Assembly: GCA_013816845.1 (NCBI GenBank) | Contig: JACDDU010000004.1 | Location: 248,001 to 312,000, forward strand | Length of the DNA stretch: 64,000 nucleotides | Source of the DNA: Gammaproteobacteria bacterium | Lineage (GTDB): Bacteria; Pseudomonadota; Gammaproteobacteria; DSM-16500 | Direction: 5' to 3' | Shown here: positions 10,621-18,778 of the stretch, piece after piece | Layout: each line of letters opens with the position of its first letter | How positions within the stretch are numbered: the first letter of the stretch is position 1 | Translations under genes and position numbers: made by a program | The notes under the pieces: model-generated | Database searches by the model: none | Told to the model about the DNA's origin: nothing | The model's input: only the letters and a program-made list of their open reading frames with translations

Positions 10621-10641
10621 ATACAGGTAAATATACTGTAT
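10621..10641. promoter_or_regulatory. 21-bp dyad between giant gene and luxR-type gene
   Basis: ATACAG and CTGTAT are perfect six-base inverted arms separated by nine bases. The site lies in the 134-base divergent intergenic region, about 60 bases from each start codon. LuxR-family regulators commonly bind dyads of about 20 bp, so this could be the operator of the adjacent regulator. Only the symmetry is seen; binding is inferred. Confidence 0.45.
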
Positions 10642-10701
10642 GAAAAATTGAACCTGCTAATGAATACATTAAGTTGATAATTAGTTTAATAAAAAATTAA
10701 A

Positions 10702-11454
10702 ATGAAAATTTCTAAACAACACTATACGATTAAGATAGCCGAGGAAGTGAAAGCAATTTGTGAGCCTTTCTTTCAGGAATATCAATTCAATTCTTTTTTT
10801 TATAGCCGACTTTATGATGATCACACAAGTTTATTATTAACGAGTCATCAAAATTGGCATTGGCATCACTTAACAAAACAATATAAAGTTGCTCCGCCCA
10901 TACCCAATGTTTATTTGAAGGATCGGTTTTGTTACATGCCCTGTCCAGCTTCGCCTTACCAAGACGTTCTGCATGACATTCGCAGCTTGTTTAATTTAGA
11001 TCACCCTTTTTATATTTTTGAACATCAAGTTGGATTTGTGGATATGTACTGTTTTACAGTACCTGCGCAATACAGAGATGTTTATAATTTTTATTTAAAT
11101 AAGATGCATTGTATTGAAACCTTCATCGCTTCTTTTCAAGTTCAAGCTAAGCGCTTGATTATTGAAGCCGATCAACATCGTTTAATTCTCAATGATAACA
11201 ATTGCTCAACATTTAATTCACATACTTTGCTACAACCAAGTAGTAGTCTTCATGAGGTTTCACAGGTGTTGGCAAAGAGGGAATTGGAGTGTCTTTATTA
11301 TTTGCAGAAAGGTCGTAGTTTTAAGGAAATTGCCACTTACCTTAAATTGTCACCACGGACAGTAGAGTTTTATTTGCAGCGTGTTAAGAAAAAATTAAAC
11401 TGCCGCACGCGTTCTCAGTTGATCGATTATGTCGAGAGTAAGAAACTATTTTAA
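10702..11454 (+). CDS. LuxR-type transcriptional regulator
   Basis: The protein has 250 residues. The last 60 form a GerE/LuxR helix-turn-helix: LAKRELECLYYLQKG, then SFKEIATYLKLSPRTVEFYL, then a closing helix with LNCRTRSQLI. The N-terminal 185 residues are probably a ligand or signal domain but do not match the acyl-homoserine-lactone domain closely. Such solo LuxR proteins are numerous in Legionellales. The gene is divergent from the giant solenoid gene and shares a short intergenic region with a 21-bp dyad, so it likely regulates that gene, itself, or both. The start is taken as the only early ATG; no strong ribosome site is visible. Confidence 0.88.
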   Translation: MKISKQHYTIKIAEEVKAICEPFFQEYQFNSFFYSRLYDDHTSLLLTSHQNWHWHHLTKQYKVAPPIPNVYLKDRFCYMPCPASPYQDVLHDIRSLFNLDHPFYIFEHQVGFVDMYCFTVPAQYRDVYNFYLNKMHCIETFIASFQVQAKRLIIEADQHRLILNDNNCSTFNSHTLLQPSSSLHEVSQVLAKRELECLYYLQKGRSFKEIATYLKLSPRTVEFYLQRVKKKLNCRTRSQLIDYVESKKLF

Positions 11455-11650
11455 ATTGGAGATATCGCTTAATTGCGCGAATTTCTTCGTAAATTTATTT
11501 CTTATCATGCGAGCTAGCAACTTTGATTTTCACTATTTTGCTCAGTCCGTAGAAAAATAATTGCAAAAGAATCCTCCTTCATTTCCGTTCTGCTTACTCT
11601 TGGAATTCGCTTTACCCAATCAAAACGTATCAACATCAGGAGGTACAGAT

Positions 11651-11731
11651 ATGACTTTCAGTAGAGCGATAATTTTTTTGGTCATTGCTCCTCTTTTTTT
11701 AGTGATTACAGTAATTATTCTCAAACGCTAA
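11651..11731 (+). CDS. 26-residue single-pass membrane peptide
   Basis: This is an open frame of 26 codons encoding a peptide that begins MTFSRAIIFL and ends IILKR. Its middle is one uninterrupted hydrophobic helix of about 20 residues, flanked by Arg at residue 5 and Lys-Arg at the C-terminus. A very good Shine-Dalgarno AGGAGG (11638-11643) sits seven bases before the ATG, which is unusually strong for this A+T-rich window and is the main reason to call it a gene. Small membrane peptides of this kind often modulate a larger membrane complex or respond to stress. No family was recognised. Confidence 0.6.
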   Translation: MTFSRAIIFLVIAPLFLVITVIILKR

Positions 11732-11742
11732 CGAATCATTTT

Positions 11743-12111
11743 CTACCCAATAAAAAACATGCCAATAATACAGCCCATGCCGAGGGCCCAAAATAAACTT
11801 CTGAATGCTGCTTTATCAGTGAGATAACAGATCGCATAGCATGCTCGGGTAATCACAAAAATAATCGCTAAAACATCAAGCGTTGATTGGGTTGAATGAA
11901 GCAGATGAGCAATGATGACTGCGATGCCGAAAGCAGGTGCAATTTCAATGCTGTTTAACTGAGTGTAATTTGCCCGTTTTCGCCAGCCCGTAAGCGTTTG
12001 AAGATATTCGCGTGGATCATGATTGTTAAACCCTGCACCTGATTTGGCTAAAATTGTAAATAAATAAGGGAATAATATAATTACGAATACGCACCAGTAA
12101 GCAATTGTCAC
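11743..12111 (-). CDS. MAPEG-family membrane protein
   Basis: The protein has four hydrophobic segments and the family signature around TGWRKRANYTQLNSIEIAPAF, matching bacterial members of the MAPEG superfamily (membrane-associated proteins in eicosanoid and glutathione metabolism). It would sit in the inner membrane. The physiological substrate of bacterial members is mostly unknown. I chose the GTG at 12111 (122 residues) rather than an upstream ATG because AGGAGA precedes it by about seven bases and the extra 26 residues lack family character. It is convergent with the small membrane peptide gene, ending 11 bases from it. Confidence 0.82.
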   Translation of the reverse strand: MTIAYWCVFVIILFPYLFTILAKSGAGFNNHDPREYLQTLTGWRKRANYTQLNSIEIAPAFGIAVIIAHLLHSTQSTLDVLAIIFVITRACYAICYLTDKAAFRSLFWALGMGCIIGMFFIG

Positions 12112-12375
12112 GTTTATCTCTCCTGAAATTAGCAAGGAACTTTTATAGCATAGAAAATACACTTCACCTATCCGTTGTTGACTATACACGTCAGGAATCG
12201 GGAGAGGAGATCAAAGTATTGAGTTTAGAGGCTGAAATTAAAAATCTTGATTTTAAAAAGAAAAAATTTTTTACAAGCCATTGATTATAAATATAATTTA
12301 TAATTAAATGGCGTAGCCTGGCTTATCAAAATAAGTATTATAATTAGAGATATATTCCTCTAAGATCTTTCCAAT

Positions 12376-14298
12376 ATGTTAACAAGAGAAGATGTGAGCT
12401 CAAAAATAGCGGGATTTACTGACACAGCAGACCCTTTTAATCCATCTCCAAATATATCCAAATTAGTGCGTATACAAATGCTGTTGAAAAAACCACGTAA
12501 TCCGACTGAATATTTAAAGATGGCAACGGATATAGATGCTATAGACAAGGGGCAAAGCTCAGTGTTAATGGAAGTCTCCTCACAGCTCAGAAATTTGTAT
12601 ATTATTGAAAAAACATCTGCATTCATGAATAGTCCAATTAACCAAACTCGTGCAACAGCTGAATTTGATCCTCTACTTAGAATACAGAGTGATTTGACTT
12701 CAGGAATAATTGACTTTCAGGCAAGCGCTATTTTATTGCAATCCTATAATAAGAATTCAAGTCCGGACCTTAATGATGCCGCCCGAATGCTTTATCAATT
12801 AAGCGGAGCTCAACAAATTGAAAATTTTCTGGCACAACACTACTACATCAATAACAATGCTGTTCGTGTACTTAAAAGTAATAAAATTTTAAATGAATTT
12901 TCTAGTCTATTAAAATCTAATATTTTATCTCAAGAAATTTTAAATACGAGAGTAAGTGAACTTGAAAGCGTAGATTTCCAAAGTGATCATTTAACGGAGC
13001 TGACGCAGGCGTTAAGAAACAATCTTGGGTTAGAACAGTTTCATTCGCTGCAGAACGAAAAGGAAGACAATTTGAGCGATTTGCCGATGCCCGAGAGTAC
13101 CGAGAATGAATCTCCTCGACAATCCGAAATTAAGCATGAAAACGATAAAGTATTTGAATCAGATAATAAAGAGCATCAACAACAGCAACAATCACAACAC
13201 CAAACCGGATTAATACTGGAGGCTAAGCTGTGGGCAAAACAAGGAAGAGATCCTTATCTGATATTAGGTGTTAAAGAGCCAGCAACGAGACCTACTGACA
13301 TTCTGAGAGCCATACGCGACAAACTAAAATTAGTTCCCGAGGGCGACCCTCGGAGAAAGGAATTCCATCAAGAATTGCATCATGCAGCAGAGATATTAAA
13401 GAATCCACAAGCATTAAAAGCTTATGTAACTGAAGTTAATACACTCAAGAGATGGAATATAAAAGTTCAAAATGGAAAAGTTGTAGAATTCAATCCAATT
13501 TCAATGGCCACTAACCTTAAAAATCCAAATTTTCTAATCTACTTACAGGAAAATCCCGATCTACTTTTTCAGTTAACAAAATTAGATTTTGGTGTTGCGA
13601 CTCAAATATTCACAATTAATGCCCTAGCAAAATATTTTCAGCCTATCCAATTGGCAGAAATTGTTTTGACCTATCAAGGTTATTTTCAAGTCATGAACAA
13701 TAATAATAACCATGTCGAGACGGCGGAAGAAATTCAACAGAGAATGGGTAAGAATATTGACCAGTTTCTTAAACCGTTTGGCTCTTCACTGCTAAAGCTT
13801 TCCTCCGTAGCGGAGTACAGAGACATGTTGTCAGGCAGTAATATGTTGAAACAAGCCATGCTCATCGCTTTACAACCTCCAAAAGTTGTCGAAGAGCAAG
13901 TTTTACCGACAACACCACCCAATGAGGAGCCATCCAAGCAACCTGAAGGTCGCAAATCGCCCGATTTATTGCACAAAGCTCGCAGAGCCGCTGGGGGTCT
14001 ATTTCATCACAACGACTCAGACACAGTTAAGCAGGCCAAAAAACTTGCCAAAGAAGAAGATATTTACCAGGTCTTAGGCGTTTTGAACGATGCTACGCTT
14101 ACAGGTGAAAAAATTCTGATTGCACTACATTTCGCGCTTACTTTTAAAGAGAAAAAACAGGATCCCCATGCATATGAGAAAAAAGTGCATGCCATTGGGG
14201 AGGTATTGAATGATCCAAAAGCGAAGAAGGTATATGACAAGGAGCGAGCTAAGTACCTAGAAAAGAGTGCTCCAACTTCGCGTCCACGAAAAAATTAG
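12376..14298 (+). CDS. large protein with two degenerate J-domain-like regions
   Basis: The protein has 640 residues and no signal peptide or membrane segment. Two regions look like DnaJ J-domains: residues about 285-350 (DPYLILGVKEPAT, later HHAAEILKNPQALKAY) and about 553-625 (DIYQVLGVLNDAT, later HAIGEVLNDPKAKKVYDKE). The order 'Y-x-(I/V)-L-G-V' then 'A-x-x-(I/V)-L-x-(D/N)-P-x-x-(K/R)-x-x-Y' is typical. The HPD tripeptide needed to stimulate Hsp70 is missing in both; PEGDP and KKQDP stand at those places. Between them are helical segments and Gln/Pro-rich linkers. This suggests an effector that mimics or blocks host J-proteins, but only the fold resemblance is seen. There is no clear ribosome site. 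Confidence 0.75.
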   Translation: MLTREDVSSKIAGFTDTADPFNPSPNISKLVRIQMLLKKPRNPTEYLKMATDIDAIDKGQSSVLMEVSSQLRNLYIIEKTSAFMNSPINQTRATAEFDPLLRIQSDLTSGIIDFQASAILLQSYNKNSSPDLNDAARMLYQLSGAQQIENFLAQHYYINNNAVRVLKSNKILNEFSSLLKSNILSQEILNTRVSELESVDFQSDHLTELTQALRNNLGLEQFHSLQNEKEDNLSDLPMPESTENESPRQSEIKHENDKVFESDNKEHQQQQQSQHQTGLILEAKLWAKQGRDPYLILGVKEPATRPTDILRAIRDKLKLVPEGDPRRKEFHQELHHAAEILKNPQALKAYVTEVNTLKRWNIKVQNGKVVEFNPISMATNLKNPNFLIYLQENPDLLFQLTKLDFGVATQIFTINALAKYFQPIQLAEIVLTYQGYFQVMNNNNNHVETAEEIQQRMGKNIDQFLKPFGSSLLKLSSVAEYRDMLSGSNMLKQAMLIALQPPKVVEEQVLPTTPPNEEPSKQPEGRKSPDLLHKARRAAGGLFHHNDSDTVKQAKKLAKEEDIYQVLGVLNDATLTGEKILIALHFALTFKEKKQDPHAYEKKVHAIGEVLNDPKAKKVYDKERAKYLEKSAPTSRPRKN

Positions 14299-14299
14299 T

Positions 14300-14317
14300 C
14301 ACCCTTCATATCGGGTG
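14300..14317. terminator. weak hairpin between convergent genes
   Basis: CACCC, eight bases, then GGGTG, directly after the stop codon of the J-like gene and 33 bases before the stop of the convergent gene. The stem is only five pairs and no long T-run follows. Confidence 0.3.
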
Positions 14318-14349
14318 TAGGAAGTTATTCTTTCCAGTGCATACCTCTT

Positions 14350-15750
14350 TTAGGGTCTTTTGCGATTTATAGAGTCATCAGAAACAATTTCCTCACTCTC
14401 AGAAAAAGTATCTTGATTATTTTTATTATCCAAAATCCTCTTGATCGGTTCTGCTTGTTCTTGAAGCCGCTGAATAATTGCAGCTCTGATAGCTTCTTCT
14501 TTATCGTAGTGAGGTTTAAACGTCAACCCTACCACGGCGTTACGGCGTTTATAAATATTCATTGTTTGAGAACGCCGGGAAGACAATGGGTGAGAATATC
14601 CTCCCGAGACTAATGATTTTTCTGCGTTCTGAATGGAAATTAAATTGCTACGCTCTTTAATTTCATTTTCCATTTGCAGGGTGCTTAAGTCACCTGTATC
14701 CAAAAATAAGGCTCGATCAGCAAATTTATAGCAGATATTAGCATCTTCAAAAACTTTTTTAATGATAAGTTGCTGCTGATATAAATCGACTAAATTTTTA
14801 AAGTGCCCACCCGTTTTGTTATTGATGGTATGAATGCGCGTGAGTTCCGCCCCATTGGGTTGAACTACATTTCTTGTATAAAATTCCCCTGCCACAAGTA
14901 AAAATTTAAAATGGCTTTCACGGTTAATTTTTGCCTCATCCTTATCAAAAAGGTCTGAGTGTCCGGAAATGGCGTGCTTGAATACACGTAATTGTAAAAA
15001 GAAACCTTCCTTATTCTTAACTAATAGAATGCCGTACATATGGGGTTGAAGTGCGATGTCTCTCTTTATATCGTCGTCGCTAAAAGCGCGTGGTTGATCT
15101 TTAAAAAAATCAGTTAATTTTTTGCCCGTTCTAGACTTCATATTGAATATACTGGAATAAACTAATTCAACAGCATTTTTGTCTGTACGGTTAATAAATA
15201 AAGAAGCCAGATAGCCCATACTCGAATTCATTTTAGTGTCATTTATCTTTCCGATCCGGGGGGATGTAATGTTTTCTACTTTTTTGGGAAAGGCTTTATC
15301 AAGGTCTTCTTCAGTAAAACGATTTCCAATCAAGGTTGTATATTCTTCATTGGTGAGGGGAATGTTATAAAGGGGTTCATATCCTTTTTGAAGCGTAAGG
15401 CTACAAAGTTTCTTTCTTTTTTGCTCAAAGGTAAGTTTTCTATTATTTTCGGAAGAAGAAATGAAATGCAAATCGTCTTTAGATTCCCTTCGTGCATCAA
15501 CATTATTATTATTGTTAATATCATTATTAAAGCTGCTAGAGGTTCGTAATTTTTTAGTAATATCTTGATGCGTGGAGGTGTCCCCATCAGAATTCTGTTC
15601 AATATGAGGTGCTTTATTATCAGGTAGGGGAAAGCCCTCATCTGGCGCAGGTCGTTTAGGTGCTACTTTACCTGACATAGCTGAGTCATGAATTTCGTTA
15701 TTAGCACCATCCGAAGGAATTTCACCACGTGATGATCGACGACCTTTCAT
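14350..15750 (-). CDS. orphan basic protein with nuclear-localisation-like clusters
   Basis: The protein has 466 residues and no recognised domain. The first 130 residues are low-complexity and polar, with runs of Asn and Ser and short basic groups (MKGRRSSRG, KVAPKRPAP, FEQKRKKLCS). The middle (about 150-400) is a mixed alpha/beta region without membrane segments or signal peptide. The C-terminus is acidic and then basic, ending SINRKRP. The basic clusters resemble eukaryotic nuclear localisation signals, which is compatible with a nucleus-directed effector, but such clusters are also common by chance. It is convergent with the J-like gene. A TTAA pair with period 11 lies about 200 bases upstream but is too weak to call. 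Confidence 0.7.
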   Translation of the reverse strand: MKGRRSSRGEIPSDGANNEIHDSAMSGKVAPKRPAPDEGFPLPDNKAPHIEQNSDGDTSTHQDITKKLRTSSSFNNDINNNNNVDARRESKDDLHFISSSENNRKLTFEQKRKKLCSLTLQKGYEPLYNIPLTNEEYTTLIGNRFTEEDLDKAFPKKVENITSPRIGKINDTKMNSSMGYLASLFINRTDKNAVELVYSSIFNMKSRTGKKLTDFFKDQPRAFSDDDIKRDIALQPHMYGILLVKNKEGFFLQLRVFKHAISGHSDLFDKDEAKINRESHFKFLLVAGEFYTRNVVQPNGAELTRIHTINNKTGGHFKNLVDLYQQQLIIKKVFEDANICYKFADRALFLDTGDLSTLQMENEIKERSNLISIQNAEKSLVSGGYSHPLSSRRSQTMNIYKRRNAVVGLTFKPHYDKEEAIRAAIIQRLQEQAEPIKRILDNKNNQDTFSESEEIVSDDSINRKRP

Positions 15751-16248
15751 ACTTTTCCTCGCAGTTGTATCTTATTATTATAATTTTAGCTGGATAGTAT
15801 AAAATATAACATGTATAAATGCAAAATATATGTTAATACGGATACATTGTTCAATAAATACGTTTGAAATCATAGGGATAAGAAAATGCTGTATAAACAT
15901 ACGGATAATTAAAGGGATCTAAATTAGGTTAACTAGCTGAAATCTTAATTAAAAGTTAAGCTTTCCATTGTGCGTTGATGGGAGGCAAACTTTCTGGGTA
16001 CTACATCACTCTATTCTTTCAGAACAACTTCTGCACCAATTGTTAGACACAGCACAATGACATCTCATCAATACCTTCTTTTCTTATTTTAATTACCCCA
16101 ATAGCTTAAATATTATTAATGATCATTATAAGAATATTGTCATTATTTACCTGTGTAAAAAATAAATTTAATTTACCCACCATTCTTAATTTTTTCTTAA
16201 TCCTTACACTATAAACTGATAAAAATTATCATTTACAATGGAAATATC
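15751..16248. other. 498-bp A+T-rich intergenic region
   Basis: No coding frame of any quality was found on either strand. It holds the divergent promoters of the basic orphan gene and the three-fold repeat gene. The only recognisable site is the CTTAAT direct repeat near its right end. Confidence 0.6.
16185..16201 (+). promoter_or_regulatory. PmrA-box-like perfect direct repeat
   Basis: CTTAATTTTTTCTTAAT contains two perfect CTTAAT half sites exactly 11 bases apart, the spacing of the PmrA box of Legionella and Coxiella. A TATAAA sequence follows at 16210-16215, placing the box over the -35 region. It lies about 50 bases before the GTG start of the three-fold repeat gene. This is the best of four such sites in the window. 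Confidence 0.6.
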
Positions 16249-18018
16249 GTGAACACACGTGAACCCTATGGCTACCTCGAAATTGCCTATCAAGCATTAA
16301 GGCTTGAAACGGTTGAAGTAAATAATAAAAATAAAAACATATTGTATGTTGCAACGTATGCATTAGATCATGATTTACTTCCTGCAATTGAAAAGATACG
16401 TCAATCGTTACGTGCTCGAATTTCATTTTTAAAAAATAACTTTAAAGTACCAGGATGCGAGTTTAGTAACATTATATTTAAAACTTCTATCCAGAATGAC
16501 CGCATCGTTTTTACTGTAAAAAAGCAACCAGATTTTTTATTAGACCAATTCAATCACTTAGCTAAGATTGTGATTATGAACCAAGAAGCAATAATAAGTT
16601 ACATTAATAATAATCACAGTACAAATAATGGCGAATTAACCACCCTTGCACAACTAGGCTATGGGGTTCCGAGCCAGGAACCATCCAAACAATGCTCAGC
16701 GCCACTTTATAACTTAATTAAAGGATTTGATCAGCACGCTAATTTTGATGCCGAATTAGCCTCAGATTATAAATTTTGGTTAATTTATAATTATAGTCAA
16801 AACGAAATCTTTAATGCTGTCGCTGAAAGCGTTAGACAAAGATGGGCAATCATTTCGGAAAAATTAAAACATAAGGGAATCGATCTATCGGAATGTGGTA
16901 TCACAACCCGTAATTATAAAATCATTTTTTTTGCACTCAACGATGAATCATCAAAACTCACTCAAGAACAGTTTAGCTGGTTAGGCGAAATTATTTTGAA
17001 ACCAAGAGAGGGGATTCTTATTAATATAGCAATGGAAGGGGAGCTTTTTCGTAATTACTTCACCGCCGCAACGACCCTTGAAAACAGCTATAACCCAACA
17101 TTACCTACCAATAATAGATCGGATCAAAGTATATTGCATCAGAATATTCAAGGGTTGTTCTCCATCCCTAACATTTCAGCTCCTCCCTTGGTCAATAATA
17201 AAATTTCCAAAAGAACTATATTAGACCTGTCTCTTTTAAAAATTGTTTCATGCGATCCTTTTCATATAAAAAAATCCTCAGATTATAAATTTTTACTAAG
17301 TTTTGATTGTACTAAAGTATTAAATATAGATTTTTACTCTATAAGCAATAGTCTTCAGAACAAATGGAATAAAATTCGTGAACGTTTTATCCTGCATGGA
17401 ATTTATCTTAACGAATGTGGAGTAAGGCTTCGTAATAATAAAATCATTTTTTATGCCAAAAATAGCACGAAACTTGATGAAGAACAGTTTAAATGGCTGG
17501 GGGAAGTGATTCTCATAAAAGAAGCGATTAGTTTGGTCGACACAATGATGAAAGGTCAATTGTTTGCGAATTATCTTCCATCTAATTTAGAGAAGGAAAT
17601 TAATTTACAACCTAGAGAAAATGATAGTATGGAAAATCAAATGACCCATGGAAGAACACAATCAACACAAGTGACTCAGCACCCTCATCAAACAGGATCA
17701 ATACCACTCGTCGAAAATACTAATGGGTCATCTCAACATGATGAGTCTGTTAAAGCTAAAGCTAAAGCATTGATCGAACACAATCCATATTTGCAGCCTG
17801 AAGAAAAAGAAATCGCAAAATTATCTTTACAAAAAATAATTTTTGAGGCCCCTAGCCTCACGTCAGAACAAATGAAGGTTTTACAGGCGCAATGTTACAT
17901 GTTGAAATTTTTCCAACGTACGGAAGATAAAGTAAAATCCAATAGAGAGCCTAATAATGCAGAGCAAGATCTATTTAATACCTCTCTGTCGCCTTTGGAT
18001 AAGATAAACTACACCTAA
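16249..18018 (+). CDS. orphan protein with a three-fold internal domain repeat
   Basis: The protein has 589 residues and no signal peptide. Three units of about 110-120 residues recur near residues 5-120, 160-275 and 325-440. Units 2 and 3 align well: SDYKFWLIYNYSQ / SDYKFLLSFDCTK, then GIDLSECGITTRNYKIIFFA / GIYLNECGVRLRNNKIIFYA, then EEQFxWLGEVIL and a helix ending F.NY(F/L). Unit 1 is more diverged (GCEFSNIIFKTSIQNDRIVF, LLDQFNHLAKIVI). The C-terminal 100 residues are helical. I do not recognise the family. The start is GTG; an overlapping out-of-frame ATG lies 11 bases earlier. The upstream PmrA-like box suggests a co-regulated effector. Confidence 0.78.
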   Translation: MNTREPYGYLEIAYQALRLETVEVNNKNKNILYVATYALDHDLLPAIEKIRQSLRARISFLKNNFKVPGCEFSNIIFKTSIQNDRIVFTVKKQPDFLLDQFNHLAKIVIMNQEAIISYINNNHSTNNGELTTLAQLGYGVPSQEPSKQCSAPLYNLIKGFDQHANFDAELASDYKFWLIYNYSQNEIFNAVAESVRQRWAIISEKLKHKGIDLSECGITTRNYKIIFFALNDESSKLTQEQFSWLGEIILKPREGILINIAMEGELFRNYFTAATTLENSYNPTLPTNNRSDQSILHQNIQGLFSIPNISAPPLVNNKISKRTILDLSLLKIVSCDPFHIKKSSDYKFLLSFDCTKVLNIDFYSISNSLQNKWNKIRERFILHGIYLNECGVRLRNNKIIFYAKNSTKLDEEQFKWLGEVILIKEAISLVDTMMKGQLFANYLPSNLEKEINLQPRENDSMENQMTHGRTQSTQVTQHPHQTGSIPLVENTNGSSQHDESVKAKAKALIEHNPYLQPEEKEIAKLSLQKIIFEAPSLTSEQMKVLQAQCYMLKFFQRTEDKVKSNREPNNAEQDLFNTSLSPLDKINYT

Positions 18019-18088
18019 TCTTTGAAAAATGTTATTTACCACTTAATGCACCTAACCTAAGCTATCTTACAAATTTACAAAAGTATTT

Positions 18089-18471
18089 ATGTTGCAGTCT
18101 TTGTTGCGAACTGATCGTAAGACACAAAAAGACCCAAAAACCTTCAAAAAAATTTTTGATACTATGTTAACTTAGCAGCGGCCATTTGTAATGTACCCAT
18201 TTCTTTCGTTATCCTCTTAGATCGAAACAAACAATGGCATAAATCTTACAAAGGTTTGCCGCCAGACGCCCGGGAAGCACCGCGTGAAATCTCTTTATGC
18301 AGCTATTCGATATTAGGAAATGATTTCTTTGATGTCAGCGACGCTGCACCATTATTTATGATTAAGTCTAATTTAAATTTTGCAAATTCTTCAAATCTAA
18401 GGGATTATTATTTTACAGCCTTTTATTTCTCTCGTATTCAACCTTCATGCAGCTCTAGAAATTACAGGTAG
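18089..18471 (+). pseudogene. GAF-domain gene remnant, frameshifted and truncated
   Basis: Two frames joined by a single-base shift near 18172 spell a GAF domain. The first (from ATG 18089, ending at TAG 18173-18175) reads ...FKKIFDTMLT. The second continues LAAAICNVPISFVILLD, then RNKQWHKSYKGLPPDA, then REISLCSYSILGNDFFDVSD. This matches the usual order of bacterial GAF sensor proteins (LAA.IC..PI..I.L.D..RQWFKS..GL...E.PR.ISFC.YAI). After that the similarity fades, and no GGDEF, kinase or other output domain follows. I read it as the decayed N-terminal part of a GAF signalling gene, not a functional protein. Confidence 0.65.
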
Positions 18472-18660
18472 CCAAGCGCGTCATTTGTTTCGCATCGCCT
18501 ATTTTTACGCCCAGCAACTATTTATACTAACTATTTATGTATTAAAATATGTCTATATGAGGTGTATTATACAGTTTTGAAACGTTTAAACCCCGATTAC
18601 ATTTCATAAAAGTTGTTTAACTCATTCGAGTTGTCGTCTACTTTACTATTCTCCAAGAAC

Positions 18661-18746
18661 GTAATAAGCGATTCCAGGCCCGTGCAACATTCCTGCATTG
18701 CTGTCTTTAGATAGAGGCGTTATTATTTAAAAATGTAATAAGCGAT
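18661..18746 (+). repeat. 12-base direct repeat upstream of the phosphatase gene
   Basis: GTAATAAGCGAT occurs at 18661-18672 and again at 18735-18746, flanking the likely promoter of the next gene. It may be a regulator site or a chance duplication. Confidence 0.45.
18698..18726 (+). promoter_or_regulatory. sigma-70-type promoter for the phosphatase gene
   Basis: TTGCTG and TATTAT are separated by exactly 17 bases, about 50 bases before the start codon. It lies between the two copies of a 12-base direct repeat. Confidence 0.5.
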
Positions 18747-18778
18747 AATAATAAATTCATCATGATTCGGGTATCCTC

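Noticed and set aside
18256-18471. A 71-codon frame starting with TTG as an independent gene
   Set aside because: Its similarity continues upstream of the TTG into a GAF domain; it is the second half of a frameshifted relic, not a gene of its own.
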